Source of the DNA: Bacilli bacterium
Lineage (GTDB): Bacteria > Bacillota_I > Bacilli_A > RFN20 > CAG-826
Direction: 5' to 3'
DNA length: 34,032 nucleotides
NCBI GenBank assembly: GCA_017470115.1
Contig: JAFUEZ010000019.1
Coordinates: forward strand, 1 to 34,032
The translations under genes were made by a program, and so were the position numbers. Each line of letters starts with the position of its first letter. Position 1 is the stretch's first letter. Under the pieces are notes generated by a model that saw only the letters and a list, made by a program, of their open reading frames with translations, did no database searches and was not told where the DNA came from. Below are positions 8,594 through 16,618 of the stretch, in pieces.

Positions 8594-10012
8594 ATGAGAA
8601 AATCGATTTTTATTAACAACATGGATATGGAACACGGTAATTTATTTCTTAAATTAATCGTTTTTGCTGTACCAATAATGTTGACAACAGTTTTACAACT
8701 TTTATATTCCACAATCGATTTGATTTCAGTTCAATTTTGGGGTGGTGGCGACACTTCAATGGGCTCTATTGCAGCTAATGGGGCTCTCATAAATCTTATA
8801 ATTATTGTATTTGCTAATTTATCTTTAGGTGCAAATGTTGCCATTGCAAACGCTAGAGGAGCTAACAATAAGCAAAGAGCTTCAAATATTTTGCACACAT
8901 CACTTGTAATTGCTTTGCTTTCAGGCATTTTTGTTGGTGTGCTTGGCTATTTCTTTAGCGATAATCTTTTAAGATTAATGGGAACTGAACCAGCATATTT
9001 AGATTTAGCTACAACATATTTAAAGATTTATTTTGTTGGCGTTCCATTTTTAATGATCTATAACTATTCCGCTCAAATAATGAGAGCAATGGGAGATTCT
9101 AAAACACCATTTATTATTTTGGCTATTTCAGGTGTCATTAATGTCGTATTTGATTTTGTTTTTGTTTATTTCTTTGGATTAGATGTTGCTGGAGTTGCTT
9201 GGGCAACGGTTATATCTGAATTTGTTTCTTCTGTGTTATCTGGTTTCGCTTTAAGATATTCCAAAAATGCATATTTAAGATTGGATTTAAAATTATTGAG
9301 AATTGATTCTTCTTCCTTAAAAGAAGTCATTAAAATTGGTTTACCTGCAGGTTTACAAGGCTTCTTTTTTGCCTTACCTAATGTTTTTATTCAAGCAAAA
9401 CTTTATACAGTTGATCCTGGAAACGTTGATTTAGAAAATGGAGCAATTGCATCTGGTCAAATTGAAAGCTATTTATATGCAGGTGTATCAGCAATTTTCT
9501 CAGCTTGTATGTCTTTTATTGCAGCTAATTATGGTGCAAATAATAAAGCAAATATTAAGAAGATTTTTTGGTATTCACATATTATTAATATTATTTATAA
9601 TGCGATAACGGTCATAATAATTTTACTTTTACACCGTCAACTTTTACATCTTTTTGTTTCTAGTGAGGCTGCTGTAGATGCTGGTACAGAAAGACTTTAT
9701 ATTGTAGGAATGACTTATGTTCTAGATGGGGCAATGGATGTAAACGCATCTCTTTTAAGAGGCGTTAGAAAATCTTCTTTCCCAATGATTACAACATTCT
9801 TATTCTGCACTTTATTTAGAATTATTTTCCTTGAGACTCTATTTAATTTAGATTTCTTCCATACTATTACTTGGCTTTATGCTGTTTTCCCAATTTCTTG
9901 GGTATTTTGTATTATTTTTTCAATTGTTGGCATCATTATATTATTGCCAAGAGCATATAAAGAAATGGAGCAATATTCTTTAGAGAATAAACTAGCGCTT
10001 CAAAACAATTAA
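8594..10012 (+). CDS. MATE family multidrug/cation exporter
   Basis: A 472-aa integral membrane protein with about 12 helices in two MATE repeats. Family hallmarks: the N-terminal PIMLTTVLQLLYSTID, the ANLSLGANVAIANARGANN loop, RAMGDSKTPF between helices 4 and 5, and in the second half IKIGLPAGLQGFFFALPNVF and CMSFIAANYGANN. It exports small organic cations or drugs using an ion gradient; the substrate cannot be predicted. No Shine-Dalgarno precedes the ATG, and the -10 box lies only 11 bases upstream, so translation probably starts on a very short leader. Stands alone in the operon sense. Confidence 0.93.
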   Translation: MRKSIFINNMDMEHGNLFLKLIVFAVPIMLTTVLQLLYSTIDLISVQFWGGGDTSMGSIAANGALINLIIIVFANLSLGANVAIANARGANNKQRASNILHTSLVIALLSGIFVGVLGYFFSDNLLRLMGTEPAYLDLATTYLKIYFVGVPFLMIYNYSAQIMRAMGDSKTPFIILAISGVINVVFDFVFVYFFGLDVAGVAWATVISEFVSSVLSGFALRYSKNAYLRLDLKLLRIDSSSLKEVIKIGLPAGLQGFFFALPNVFIQAKLYTVDPGNVDLENGAIASGQIESYLYAGVSAIFSACMSFIAANYGANNKANIKKIFWYSHIINIIYNAITVIIILLLHRQLLHLFVSSEAAVDAGTERLYIVGMTYVLDGAMDVNASLLRGVRKSSFPMITTFLFCTLFRIIFLETLFNLDFFHTITWLYAVFPISWVFCIIFSIVGIIILLPRAYKEMEQYSLENKLALQNN

Positions 10013-10078
10013 TCTTAATTTAAAGATTACTAGATTATTTTAAATATAAATGAGATTATGAAATTGGAGGATAATTTC

Positions 10079-10492
10079 ATGAATATTTGCGTAAGATATT
10101 TTAGTCGTGGAGGAAATACTAAAAAGGTCGCAGAAGCTATTGCTGAAGAGTTAGGTGTTGAAGCTTTAGATATAACAAATACAGTTGAAGGAGCAGATGT
10201 ATTATTCTTAGGGTCTTCAATGTATGCTTTTACAGTTGATAAAAATATTAAAAAGTTTGTTAGTGAATTAAAATCAAATAATGCAAAGATGATTGTTAAT
10301 TTCTCAACATCAGCAAGCGATTCATCTACACATAAAAAGGTGAATAAATGCGTAAAGGATCCAAATATTCAATTCTATAAAGAGCATTTTTCAATTCCAG
10401 GCGAATTCTTAAAAATGAATAAAGGTAGGCCAAACGAACAGGATTTAAAAGCTGCAAAAGAATTTGCGCGTAAAGTAATTGAAGAATTATAA
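10079..10492 (+). CDS. Flavodoxin-family protein
   Basis: A 137-aa cytoplasmic FMN protein for low-potential electron transfer. The phosphate-binding loop is SRGGNTKKVAEAIAEEL at the N-terminus, and FLGSSMYAFTVDKNIKKF is the next strand and loop of the fold. I chose ATG 10079 (MNICVRYF) because GGAGG (10066-10070) lies 8 bases before it. An upstream ATG at 10058 would place the Shine-Dalgarno inside the gene. Next to the ferritin gene, though the partner enzyme is not evident. Confidence 0.88.
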   Translation: MNICVRYFSRGGNTKKVAEAIAEELGVEALDITNTVEGADVLFLGSSMYAFTVDKNIKKFVSELKSNNAKMIVNFSTSASDSSTHKKVNKCVKDPNIQFYKEHFSIPGEFLKMNKGRPNEQDLKAAKEFARKVIEEL

Positions 10493-10516
10493 AAATAAAA
10501 AGCATTATTGTTTAAT

Positions 10517-10545
10517 TTGGATTTTAAATATTTTAAAATTACTAT
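10517..10545 (+). promoter_or_regulatory. Ferritin promoter
   Basis: TTGGAT (10517-10522), exactly 17 bases, TACTAT (10540-10545), then a Shine-Dalgarno AAGGAG and the ATG at 10567. Confidence 0.5.
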
Positions 10546-10566
10546 ATCAAAATAAGGAGTACAAAT

Positions 10567-11052
10567 ATGTTAAACAAACAAATCTATAATTTAATCAATT
10601 CACAAATCAATAAGGAATTATATTCAGCCTATTTATATTTAGAAATTTCTAATTATTTTAATGAAAATGGACTTCCAGGATTTGCTTCTTGGTATGTTAA
10701 ACAATCTGAAGAAGAAGTTGAACACGCAATGAAGTTTAATGCATACGTTTATCAACAAGGTGGAAAAGTAGTATTAGAAGCTATCGAGAAACCAGTTGTC
10801 GAATTCAAAAATGCAAGAGAAGCATTAGAAGCTGCATTAGAACACGAAAAGAAAGTTACAGCTTGGATTAATGATATTTATGCTGAAGCTGTTAAACAAG
10901 GCGATTTCAGAACTCAAAAATTCCTTGATTGGTTCATCGCTGAACAAACCGAAGAAGAAGAGAACGCTGATGAAATGATTGCTAAATATGATTTGGCTTC
11001 AAAAGAAGGCAATTTATATCTTCTTAATAAAGAATTAGGTAAGAGAGATTAA
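10567..11052 (+). CDS. ftnA: Ferritin, FtnA type
   Basis: Non-haem iron storage protein that forms a 24-subunit shell and oxidises Fe(II) to a mineral core. The 161-aa length and the ferroxidase residues match E. coli FtnA one for one: Glu17, Glu50, His53, Glu94, Gln127 and Glu130, in NKELYSAYLYLE, EEEVEHAMKF and AEQTEEE. The start follows AAGGAGT. The gene has its own promoter and terminator, so it is a single-gene unit. No Fur box could be recognised with confidence. Confidence 0.96.
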   Translation: MLNKQIYNLINSQINKELYSAYLYLEISNYFNENGLPGFASWYVKQSEEEVEHAMKFNAYVYQQGGKVVLEAIEKPVVEFKNAREALEAALEHEKKVTAWINDIYAEAVKQGDFRTQKFLDWFIAEQTEEEENADEMIAKYDLASKEGNLYLLNKELGKRD

Positions 11053-11074
11053 TTGAAAAAAACATTTTAAATAT

Positions 11075-11098
11075 AGACCTAAGAAATTAGGTCTTTTT
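11075..11098 (+). terminator. Terminator after ferritin
   Basis: Stem AGACCTAA / TTAGGTCT closed by a GAAA tetraloop and followed by T. Confidence 0.9.
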
Positions 11099-11111
11099 AA
11101 ATAAATATTCA

Positions 11112-11136
11112 TGTTTTGCAGGGTTTTTGCAAAACA
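11112..11136 (+). promoter_or_regulatory. Inverted repeat upstream of malQ, with motif copy 3
   Basis: TGTTTTGCA (11112-11120) and TGCAAAACA (11128-11136) form a 9-bp interrupted palindrome. The minus strand of 11114-11128 reads AAAAACCCTGCAAAA, a copy of the recurrent motif. It lies about 70 bases before malQ and may be an operator. Confidence 0.4.
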
Positions 11137-11172
11137 AAGGTATCTAATTAAAAACAAAATCCTATTAAAATA

Positions 11173-11201
11173 TTGAATCTAATTTGATGTTAAATTAAAC
11201 T
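11173..11201 (+). promoter_or_regulatory. malQ promoter, leaderless
   Basis: TTGAAT (11173-11178), 17 bases, TAAACT (11196-11201). The expected start of transcription is at or next to the ATG (11208). Confidence 0.45.
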
Positions 11202-11207
11202 TTTAAT

Positions 11208-12731
11208 ATGTGTAACTTTGAAAAAGAGGCTGGCATTTTATTACATGTTTCTTCTCTACCTTCGAAGTATGGAATTGGCACTTTTGGAGAAGAAGCTTTT
11301 AAGTTTGTTGATTTTTTAGTTCTTTCAAAAATTAAAATTTGGCAGATATTACCACTTAATGTTACAAGTTATGGAGATTCACCTTATCAATCTCCTTCAA
11401 GTAAAGCACTTAATTACTATTTTATTGATTTAGATATATTGTTTTCTAAAAAACTTTTAAAGAAAAGTGAATATAAAAATATAAAATGGTGTGAAAAAAA
11501 GGATAGAGTCGATTATGGCATTCTTTATTCGAAGAAAATCCCTATTTTAAAAAAGGCGTTTTCTCGTTTTGATTGTAATGATAAAGAGTTTAAGAAATTT
11601 GTCGATAGTAATCGAGAAATTTATGAATTCGCTTTATTTATGGCAATAAAAGAAGGTGAAGACTTGAAGCCATGGAATGAGTGGAGAAGCGCTTATAAAA
11701 ATATCGACAATGATGCTATTAATGATTTTATTATTAAGTATAAGAAACTTATTAATTTTTACTTGCGGACTCAATATGAATGTTTTTCTGAATATACTAA
11801 GTTAAAAGAATACGCGAATAGAAAAGGGATAAAGATAATGGGTGATATCCCAATTTATGTTTCTTATGATAGCGTTGAGGTTTGGAAACATCCAGAATTA
11901 TTTGATTTGGATGAAAATGGTAATTTACATAATATGGCTGGTCATCCAGCAGATGTTTATAGTAAAGAAGGTCAACTATGGGGAAATCCTTTATACAATT
12001 GGGAATATCATAAAAAGACAAATTATGAATGGTGGAAAAATCGAATTAATGATTGCTTAAAATTATATGACTTATTAAGAATTGATCATTTTAGAGGTTT
12101 TAGTGCATTTTTTTCAATTCCTTATGGTGATAAAAACGCTTTTAGAGGGAAACGGATTGAAGGGCCTGGAATTGAACTTTTTGAAGATATGCTTAACCTT
12201 CCAATTGTTGCGGAGGATCTTGGTTTATTGGATGATAATTTTTATCAATTTTTTGAGAAAACTGGTTATCCAGGCATGAGATTAATTAATCAAGCTTTTG
12301 ATTATGAAGGTAGAGATGGGTATTGGAGACCATCTAACTACACATATAATTATTTTTCATACTCTTCAACACATGATTCGAATACTTTTCTTGGATTGCT
12401 TAAAGAAAAACACAAAAACAAAAAAGACTATGTTATGTTAAAAAGAATTATAGATGATGAATGTGACTTGTTAGGGATTAAGAAATGCATAAAAGATTAT
12501 AAAAGTATTACATACAAAGCAATAGAATTAATTCTTGCAAGTCAAACAAAAGCATCAATTATTGCAATGCAAGATTTGCTTTTATTAGATGAAAGAGCAA
12601 GGATGAATTACCCTTCTTTAACTGGTTGTCAAAATTGGACTTGGCGTATTAACAAAAGAATTTTCAAAAACAAAGAGAAAAATATAAGTGAATTCTTAAG
12701 ATTAAATGTTCAAAAATATAATAGAGACTAA
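11208..12731 (+). CDS. malQ: 4-alpha-glucanotransferase (amylomaltase)
   Basis: GH77 enzyme that moves alpha-1,4-glucan chains between acceptors in maltodextrin and glycogen use. Length is 507 aa, standard for the family. Catalytic residues are Asp293 (nucleophile, in RIDHFRG), Glu336 (acid/base, in VAEDLG) and Asp390 (in STHDSN). Other conserved parts are the N-terminal GILLHVSSLPSKYGIGTFG, SYGDSPYQSPS and GHPADVYSKEGQLWGNPLYNW. No Shine-Dalgarno precedes the ATG, and the promoter sits so close that the mRNA is probably leaderless. No other maltodextrin gene is nearby. Confidence 0.96.
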   Translation: MCNFEKEAGILLHVSSLPSKYGIGTFGEEAFKFVDFLVLSKIKIWQILPLNVTSYGDSPYQSPSSKALNYYFIDLDILFSKKLLKKSEYKNIKWCEKKDRVDYGILYSKKIPILKKAFSRFDCNDKEFKKFVDSNREIYEFALFMAIKEGEDLKPWNEWRSAYKNIDNDAINDFIIKYKKLINFYLRTQYECFSEYTKLKEYANRKGIKIMGDIPIYVSYDSVEVWKHPELFDLDENGNLHNMAGHPADVYSKEGQLWGNPLYNWEYHKKTNYEWWKNRINDCLKLYDLLRIDHFRGFSAFFSIPYGDKNAFRGKRIEGPGIELFEDMLNLPIVAEDLGLLDDNFYQFFEKTGYPGMRLINQAFDYEGRDGYWRPSNYTYNYFSYSSTHDSNTFLGLLKEKHKNKKDYVMLKRIIDDECDLLGIKKCIKDYKSITYKAIELILASQTKASIIAMQDLLLLDERARMNYPSLTGCQNWTWRINKRIFKNKEKNISEFLRLNVQKYNRD

Positions 12732-12780
12732 TACTAATTAATTACTGTTAATCTACTAAATAATTTACTTTTATTTGGGG

Positions 12781-12794
12781 TTTGCAAGGTTTTT
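12781..12794 (-). repeat. AAAAACCYTGCAAA motif, copy 4
   Basis: Minus strand reads AAAAACCTTGCAAA, identical to copies at 7291 and 19160. It lies in the gap between malQ and the next gene. Confidence 0.6.
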
Positions 12795-12848
12795 GATATA
12801 TTTGAGATTATTTAATATTTAAATGTGTTAAAGAAAATTATTTTGGAT

Positions 12849-12868
12849 TATAATTCTATGGGTAGGAA
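12849..12868 (+). promoter_or_regulatory. -10 box and Shine-Dalgarno of the second flavodoxin-like gene
   Basis: TATAAT at 12849-12854, then AGGAA (12864-12868) 5 bases before the ATG at 12874. An ATG at 12858 opens only a 7-codon frame and is ignored. Confidence 0.45.
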
Positions 12869-12873
12869 ATATT

Positions 12874-13437
12874 ATGGCTAATTTAATTGTTTATAAATCT
12901 AATACTGGTTTTACTAAACAGTATGTTGATAGTTTAGAAAGAAGGGTTCTTCCTTGTGAAGTTGTTGAAGTCTCAAAACTTAAAAAAGATCATATTAAAA
13001 AAGCTGATGCGATTTTTTATGGTGGTCCTTTAAAAAATAATGTAATCGAAGGCGTTGATAAATTATTAAAACACCACAAACTATTTGGCGATAAGGATGT
13101 ATTTATTTTTTGTACTGGAATTCAACCATTAGATGATGATAAAAGAACAAATGTAATTAATGCAAACGGATTATCTTTCTATCATGTAAGACTTTATATT
13201 TATCCAGGCGGAATGGACATATCAAAAATGTCTCCTTTGAAGCAAAAGATTATGAAATTAGGCATGAAAAAAGCTATGAGTTCAGGGCAACTTCCAGAAG
13301 GCGTAACTGAAGAAATGATTGAACAAAGACTTTCTACTCCAATTAATTTAGTAAGGACAGAGGAGATGGATAGAATGATTGATGTCTACCATATGTCTAA
13401 ACTCAGAAAGAAAGCAAACGCTGCTCAAAATGGCTAA
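12874..13437 (+). CDS. Flavodoxin-domain protein
   Basis: A 187-aa protein with an N-terminal flavodoxin-type fold: VYKSNTGFTKQYVDSLERR has the S/T-N-T-G-F-T phosphate loop, ADAIFYGGPLKNNVIEG the second loop. It resembles the flavodoxin_5/HemG-like group, which includes menaquinone-dependent protoporphyrinogen oxidases, but no haem genes are nearby, so I assign only the fold. The basic C-terminal tail is helical. Its stop codon lies in the loop of the terminator hairpin. Confidence 0.75.
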   Translation: MANLIVYKSNTGFTKQYVDSLERRVLPCEVVEVSKLKKDHIKKADAIFYGGPLKNNVIEGVDKLLKHHKLFGDKDVFIFCTGIQPLDDDKRTNVINANGLSFYHVRLYIYPGGMDISKMSPLKQKIMKLGMKKAMSSGQLPEGVTEEMIEQRLSTPINLVRTEEMDRMIDVYHMSKLRKKANAAQNG

Positions 13438-13449
13438 GGCCATTTTTTT
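13427..13449 (+). terminator. Terminator overlapping the flavodoxin-like stop codon
   Basis: Stem AAAATGGC / GCCATTTT, loop TAAG that includes the TAA stop, followed by a T-run. Confidence 0.85.
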
Positions 13450-13461
13450 ATTGCATTTGAA

Positions 13462-13490
13462 TTGATATATACCCCCAGAGGGTATATTAT
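13462..13490 (+). promoter_or_regulatory. csoR-copA promoter with CsoR operator
   Basis: TTGATA (13462-13467), 17 bases, TATTAT (13485-13490). Between the boxes lies TATACCC (13468-13474), a 5-base gap and GGGTATA (13480-13486), the classical CsoR operator pattern of inverted TACCC blocks around a G/C-rich centre. Apo-CsoR bound there would cover the promoter; Cu(I) would release it. Confidence 0.85.
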
Positions 13491-13510
13491 TATTTTAAGA
13501 GGAGTTGAGT

Positions 13511-13801
13511 ATGAGCAATTGTTGTTGTGAAAAGAAAACTGTAAGAGACGAAACGAAAAAGAAATCTTTAAAAAATAGATTAAATCGAATTAATGGACAA
13601 ATCAACGGCATCAAAAACATGATTGATGATGATAGATATTGCCAAGATATTTTAATTCAATTATTGGCTACAGAAAAATCTATCAAAAGTTTGGCAAATC
13701 AAATTTTAAATGATCATGTTCACACTTGTATTGCTCGAGGAATTAAAGATGGAGATGAATCGATAGTTGAAGAACTCTCCAACCTTTTCAAAATGTTTTA
13801 A
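13511..13801 (+). CDS. csoR: CsoR-type copper-sensing repressor
   Basis: All-helical DNA-binding repressor of 96 aa. The Cu(I) ligands are Cys44, His69 and Cys73, with the exact 25- and 4-residue spacing of the mycobacterial Cys36-His61-Cys65 set, so copper sensing is well supported against the RcnR/FrmR branches. An extra Cys-rich start (SNCCCEKK) could add metal binding. I chose ATG 13511 with GGAG (13501-13504) 6 bases before it; a TTG at 13505 overlaps that site. It autoregulates through the operator upstream and is coupled to copA, 2 bases downstream. Confidence 0.93.
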   Translation: MSNCCCEKKTVRDETKKKSLKNRLNRINGQINGIKNMIDDDRYCQDILIQLLATEKSIKSLANQILNDHVHTCIARGIKDGDESIVEELSNLFKMF

Positions 13802-13803
13802 AG

Positions 13804-16092
13804 ATGGAAAAGATTTTTAATTCAAATATGCATTGTGCTGCCTGTAAAGGCAATATCGAATCAAAATTAAAGAAAATTGATGGAGTTTTTTCTGTTGAAG
13901 CTAATTTAGTTACTAATGTTGTCAAAGTAAATTTTAATGATAAGAAAGTTACTTCCGAGGACATAATTTCTGCTTGTAAAGAAATAGGATATAAACTTGA
14001 GGAAATTGAGGGCGATGAAACCGAAATATTAAAAGATAATAGCTACAAGAAAGACATCATCAAATTAATTGTAGGTGGAATTTTATTAATAGCTTTGATG
14101 TATTTATCAATGAGCAATATGCGGGAAGTAGCAGTACTTGATGCACGGAAAGAACCTATTTGGTTATTGCCTATCATTGAATTGATTCTGACTCTAGCAA
14201 TTATTGGTATCTTTTTTAATTATTATATAAGTGGTTTTAAAAGTTTAATTAAACTTTCTCCAAATATGGATAGTTTAATTTTCATTGGATCATTCTTTTC
14301 ATTAGTCTATTCAATCTATCTCCTTATTAAGCTCTTTATTAATCCTGAAATGTATTATATATATGAGTCGCTTAAAACATCAGAATCATCGATGATGTTC
14401 CATAGTTTTTTCGATAGTGCTGCAATGATTTTAGTCATTGTTTCTATAGGAAAACTTATTGAAAATCTATCAAAAAGAAAAGCTAAATCCACAATAAATG
14501 AGTTGTTAAAACTGAGACCAAAATATGCAAATGTTTTAATTGGTAAAGAAGTCAAACAAGTTGAAACTAAATTTTTAAGTAATGGTGATCAAATTATTAT
14601 AAAAGAAGGTGAGACAATACCTTTAGATGGTTTAATTATTGATGGAGTTACTAGCGTTGATGAATCTCTTTTAACAGGTGAATCTCTGCCAGTATTAAAA
14701 AAGGATGGAGATGAAGTTATTGGTGGTTCAATAAATAAAGAAGGCACAATCATAGTACTCATAAACAAAACTAAGAAAGATAATTTATTAAATAAAATCA
14801 TTTCTTTAGTGATGGAAGCTAGTAATATGAATACAAAACTTACTCGTAAAGTTGATAAAGTAGCTAAGATTTTTGTTCCTGTTGTCATATTACTTGCTAT
14901 TTTAGTATTCACTGGATGGTTTATTGGAGATTCGATTCAAGGCAAACCACTAATGCAAACTCACTTTATGTCTCCTTTTGATGAGGCATTCACTTTTGGT
15001 GTTAGTGTTGTTGTAATATCTTGTCCATGTGCACTAGGATTGGCAACCCCAATTTCTTTATTAGTAGGTTCTTCTATATTTGCTAAACGAGGAATTTTAG
15101 TAAATAAAAGTGAAGCTATTGAAAACATTAAAGGAGTTGATGCAATTGTTTTAGACAAAACAAACACAATCACAAATGGAGAGCTTTCAGTAGTTGAAAT
15201 TGAGAAAATAATTGAGAATAGTAAGGTTTTAGATAGAATTTATAGTATTGAATCATTTGCAACCCACCCTTTATCAAAAGGAATCTCAGACTATTTAAAA
15301 GATAAATGTGAATTAGATAAAACATTTATTATGATAAGCAATGTACCTGGAAAAGGTGTAAAAGGTGTTTATAAAGATGAGACTATTTTTATCGGCAACA
15401 TTAATCTTTTCGAAGAAACATATGAAGGTGATGATAAGAGCGATATTCTTATAAAAATGAATGAGAAAATTAAAGAAGGTGTTCTTCCAATCATTGGATT
15501 TAGTAAAAATGAGGCAAATGTAATCTTCCTAATGAAAGATAAATTAAAAGAGAATGCAAAAGATTTCATTTTAGAAATTAAGAAAGCGTTTAAGAGGGTG
15601 ATTTTGCTCACAGGAGATAATGAAATTATTGCAAAAAATATCGCTAAGGAGGTTGGAATTGAAGAAGTAATTAGTGATGTAAAGCCAAGTGATAAGGGAG
15701 AAGTCGTAGCAAAACTTCAAAATGAAGGTTACAAAGTTGTTATGGTTGGTGATGGTGTTAATGACTCGATTGCTTTAACTAAAGCTGATGTAGGAATTGG
15801 GCTTGCTAAAGGAAGTGATGTTGCTTTAGCAAGTAGCGATTTTATTTTAATGAATTCGAATTTATTCGATATTTTAGCGATTTTAAGAGTATCTAAGCTA
15901 ATAAGGCAAAATATAAGTTTTAATCTTTTATGGGCTTTTTTATATAACGTAATTTTAATTCCGCTTGCTGCTGGAGCGTTAGCGTGTTTTGGGGTAATGC
16001 TTACACCAATGCACGCTTCAATGCTTATGGCTTTAAGTAGTGTGACTGTTTGTTTAAACTCCTTAAGTTTATATTTACATAAAAATAAATAA
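13804..16092 (+). CDS. copA: Copper-exporting P1B-type ATPase CopA
   Basis: Membrane ATPase that pumps Cu(I) out of the cell. One N-terminal heavy-metal domain carries MHCAAC (Cys11, Cys14). The membrane part has the ion-binding CPC (407-409, in SCPCALGLATP), and the cytosolic part has TGES, the nucleotide-domain His-Pro (488-489) and GDGVND (649-654). The phosphorylated Asp451 lies in DKTNT, where nearly all P-type ATPases have DKTGT. Length of 762 aa and eight membrane helices are usual for CopA. It has no own Shine-Dalgarno and starts 2 bases after csoR, so it depends on coupling. Copper specificity follows from CPC plus the CsoR partner. Confidence 0.95.
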   Translation: MEKIFNSNMHCAACKGNIESKLKKIDGVFSVEANLVTNVVKVNFNDKKVTSEDIISACKEIGYKLEEIEGDETEILKDNSYKKDIIKLIVGGILLIALMYLSMSNMREVAVLDARKEPIWLLPIIELILTLAIIGIFFNYYISGFKSLIKLSPNMDSLIFIGSFFSLVYSIYLLIKLFINPEMYYIYESLKTSESSMMFHSFFDSAAMILVIVSIGKLIENLSKRKAKSTINELLKLRPKYANVLIGKEVKQVETKFLSNGDQIIIKEGETIPLDGLIIDGVTSVDESLLTGESLPVLKKDGDEVIGGSINKEGTIIVLINKTKKDNLLNKIISLVMEASNMNTKLTRKVDKVAKIFVPVVILLAILVFTGWFIGDSIQGKPLMQTHFMSPFDEAFTFGVSVVVISCPCALGLATPISLLVGSSIFAKRGILVNKSEAIENIKGVDAIVLDKTNTITNGELSVVEIEKIIENSKVLDRIYSIESFATHPLSKGISDYLKDKCELDKTFIMISNVPGKGVKGVYKDETIFIGNINLFEETYEGDDKSDILIKMNEKIKEGVLPIIGFSKNEANVIFLMKDKLKENAKDFILEIKKAFKRVILLTGDNEIIAKNIAKEVGIEEVISDVKPSDKGEVVAKLQNEGYKVVMVGDGVNDSIALTKADVGIGLAKGSDVALASSDFILMNSNLFDILAILRVSKLIRQNISFNLLWAFLYNVILIPLAAGALACFGVMLTPMHASMLMALSSVTVCLNSLSLYLHKNK

Positions 16093-16145
16093 TTTTTTAT
16101 TTTTACTTATCAAAAAATTAACTATCTTAATATTGTTTATAGTTT

Positions 16146-16151
16146 TATAAT
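16146..16151 (+). promoter_or_regulatory. -10 box of smpB, leaderless
   Basis: Perfect TATAAT with six bases between it and the ATG at 16158, so transcription should begin at the start codon. The -35 region is weak. Confidence 0.55.
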
Positions 16152-16157
16152 TTTCTC

Positions 16158-16616
16158 ATGGAAAAAGAAGGAATTAAGATTGTTGTTACAAATAAAAAAG
16201 CTTCTTTTAATTATTTCTTAAGTGACTATATTGAAGCTGGTCTTGTTCTAACAGGAACAGAGATAAAATCTATTCGCGCTCATAAGTGTTCAATAAGTGA
16301 TTCATATGTAGTTTTTAAAGGAAATGAAGCTTTTCTTTTAAATATGAATATTTCTGTTTATGATCTTGGTAACATTTTTAATCATGATCCTTTAAGAAGC
16401 AGAAAACTTCTTTTGAATAAAAGAGAAATCTTAAAATATCAACAAAAAGTCGTTAAAGAAGGTTACACAATTGTTCCTACTAAAGTATATTTACGTAAAG
16501 GTATGGCAAAAGTTGAAATTGCTTTAGCAAAAGGTAAAAAGCTTTATGATAAGCGTGAAACAATTAAGGAACGTGATGATAAACGTTCGATGGAAAAAGC
16601 TGTAAAAAGAGGATAG
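16158..16616 (+). CDS. smpB: SsrA-binding protein SmpB
   Basis: Small protein that binds tmRNA and delivers it to stalled ribosomes for trans-translation. The 152-aa sequence shows the beta-barrel core (NKKASFNYFLSDYIEAGL, LTGTEIKSIRAHKCSISDSY, HDPLRSRKLLLNKREI) and the basic C-terminal tail (KLYDKRETIKERDDKRSMEK). No Shine-Dalgarno precedes the ATG; the -10 box is 6 bases away. It is followed 2 bases later by an ECF S component that has its own Shine-Dalgarno inside the smpB end. Confidence 0.96.
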   Translation: MEKEGIKIVVTNKKASFNYFLSDYIEAGLVLTGTEIKSIRAHKCSISDSYVVFKGNEAFLLNMNISVYDLGNIFNHDPLRSRKLLLNKREILKYQQKVVKEGYTIVPTKVYLRKGMAKVEIALAKGKKLYDKRETIKERDDKRSMEKAVKRG

Positions 16617-16618
16617 TT

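Noticed and set aside
12858-12881. ATG GGT AGG... seven-codon frame just before the second flavodoxin-like gene
   Set aside because: Too short to judge and no regulatory codons that would suggest an attenuator peptide.
14589-14912. A 107-codon minus-strand frame inside copA
   Set aside because: Opposite-strand shadow of the ATPase actuator region; hydrophobic by reversed coding only.
16081-16105. A/T-only inverted repeat at the copA stop as a terminator
   Set aside because: Stem is purely A/T and expected by chance in this DNA; kept out for lack of support.
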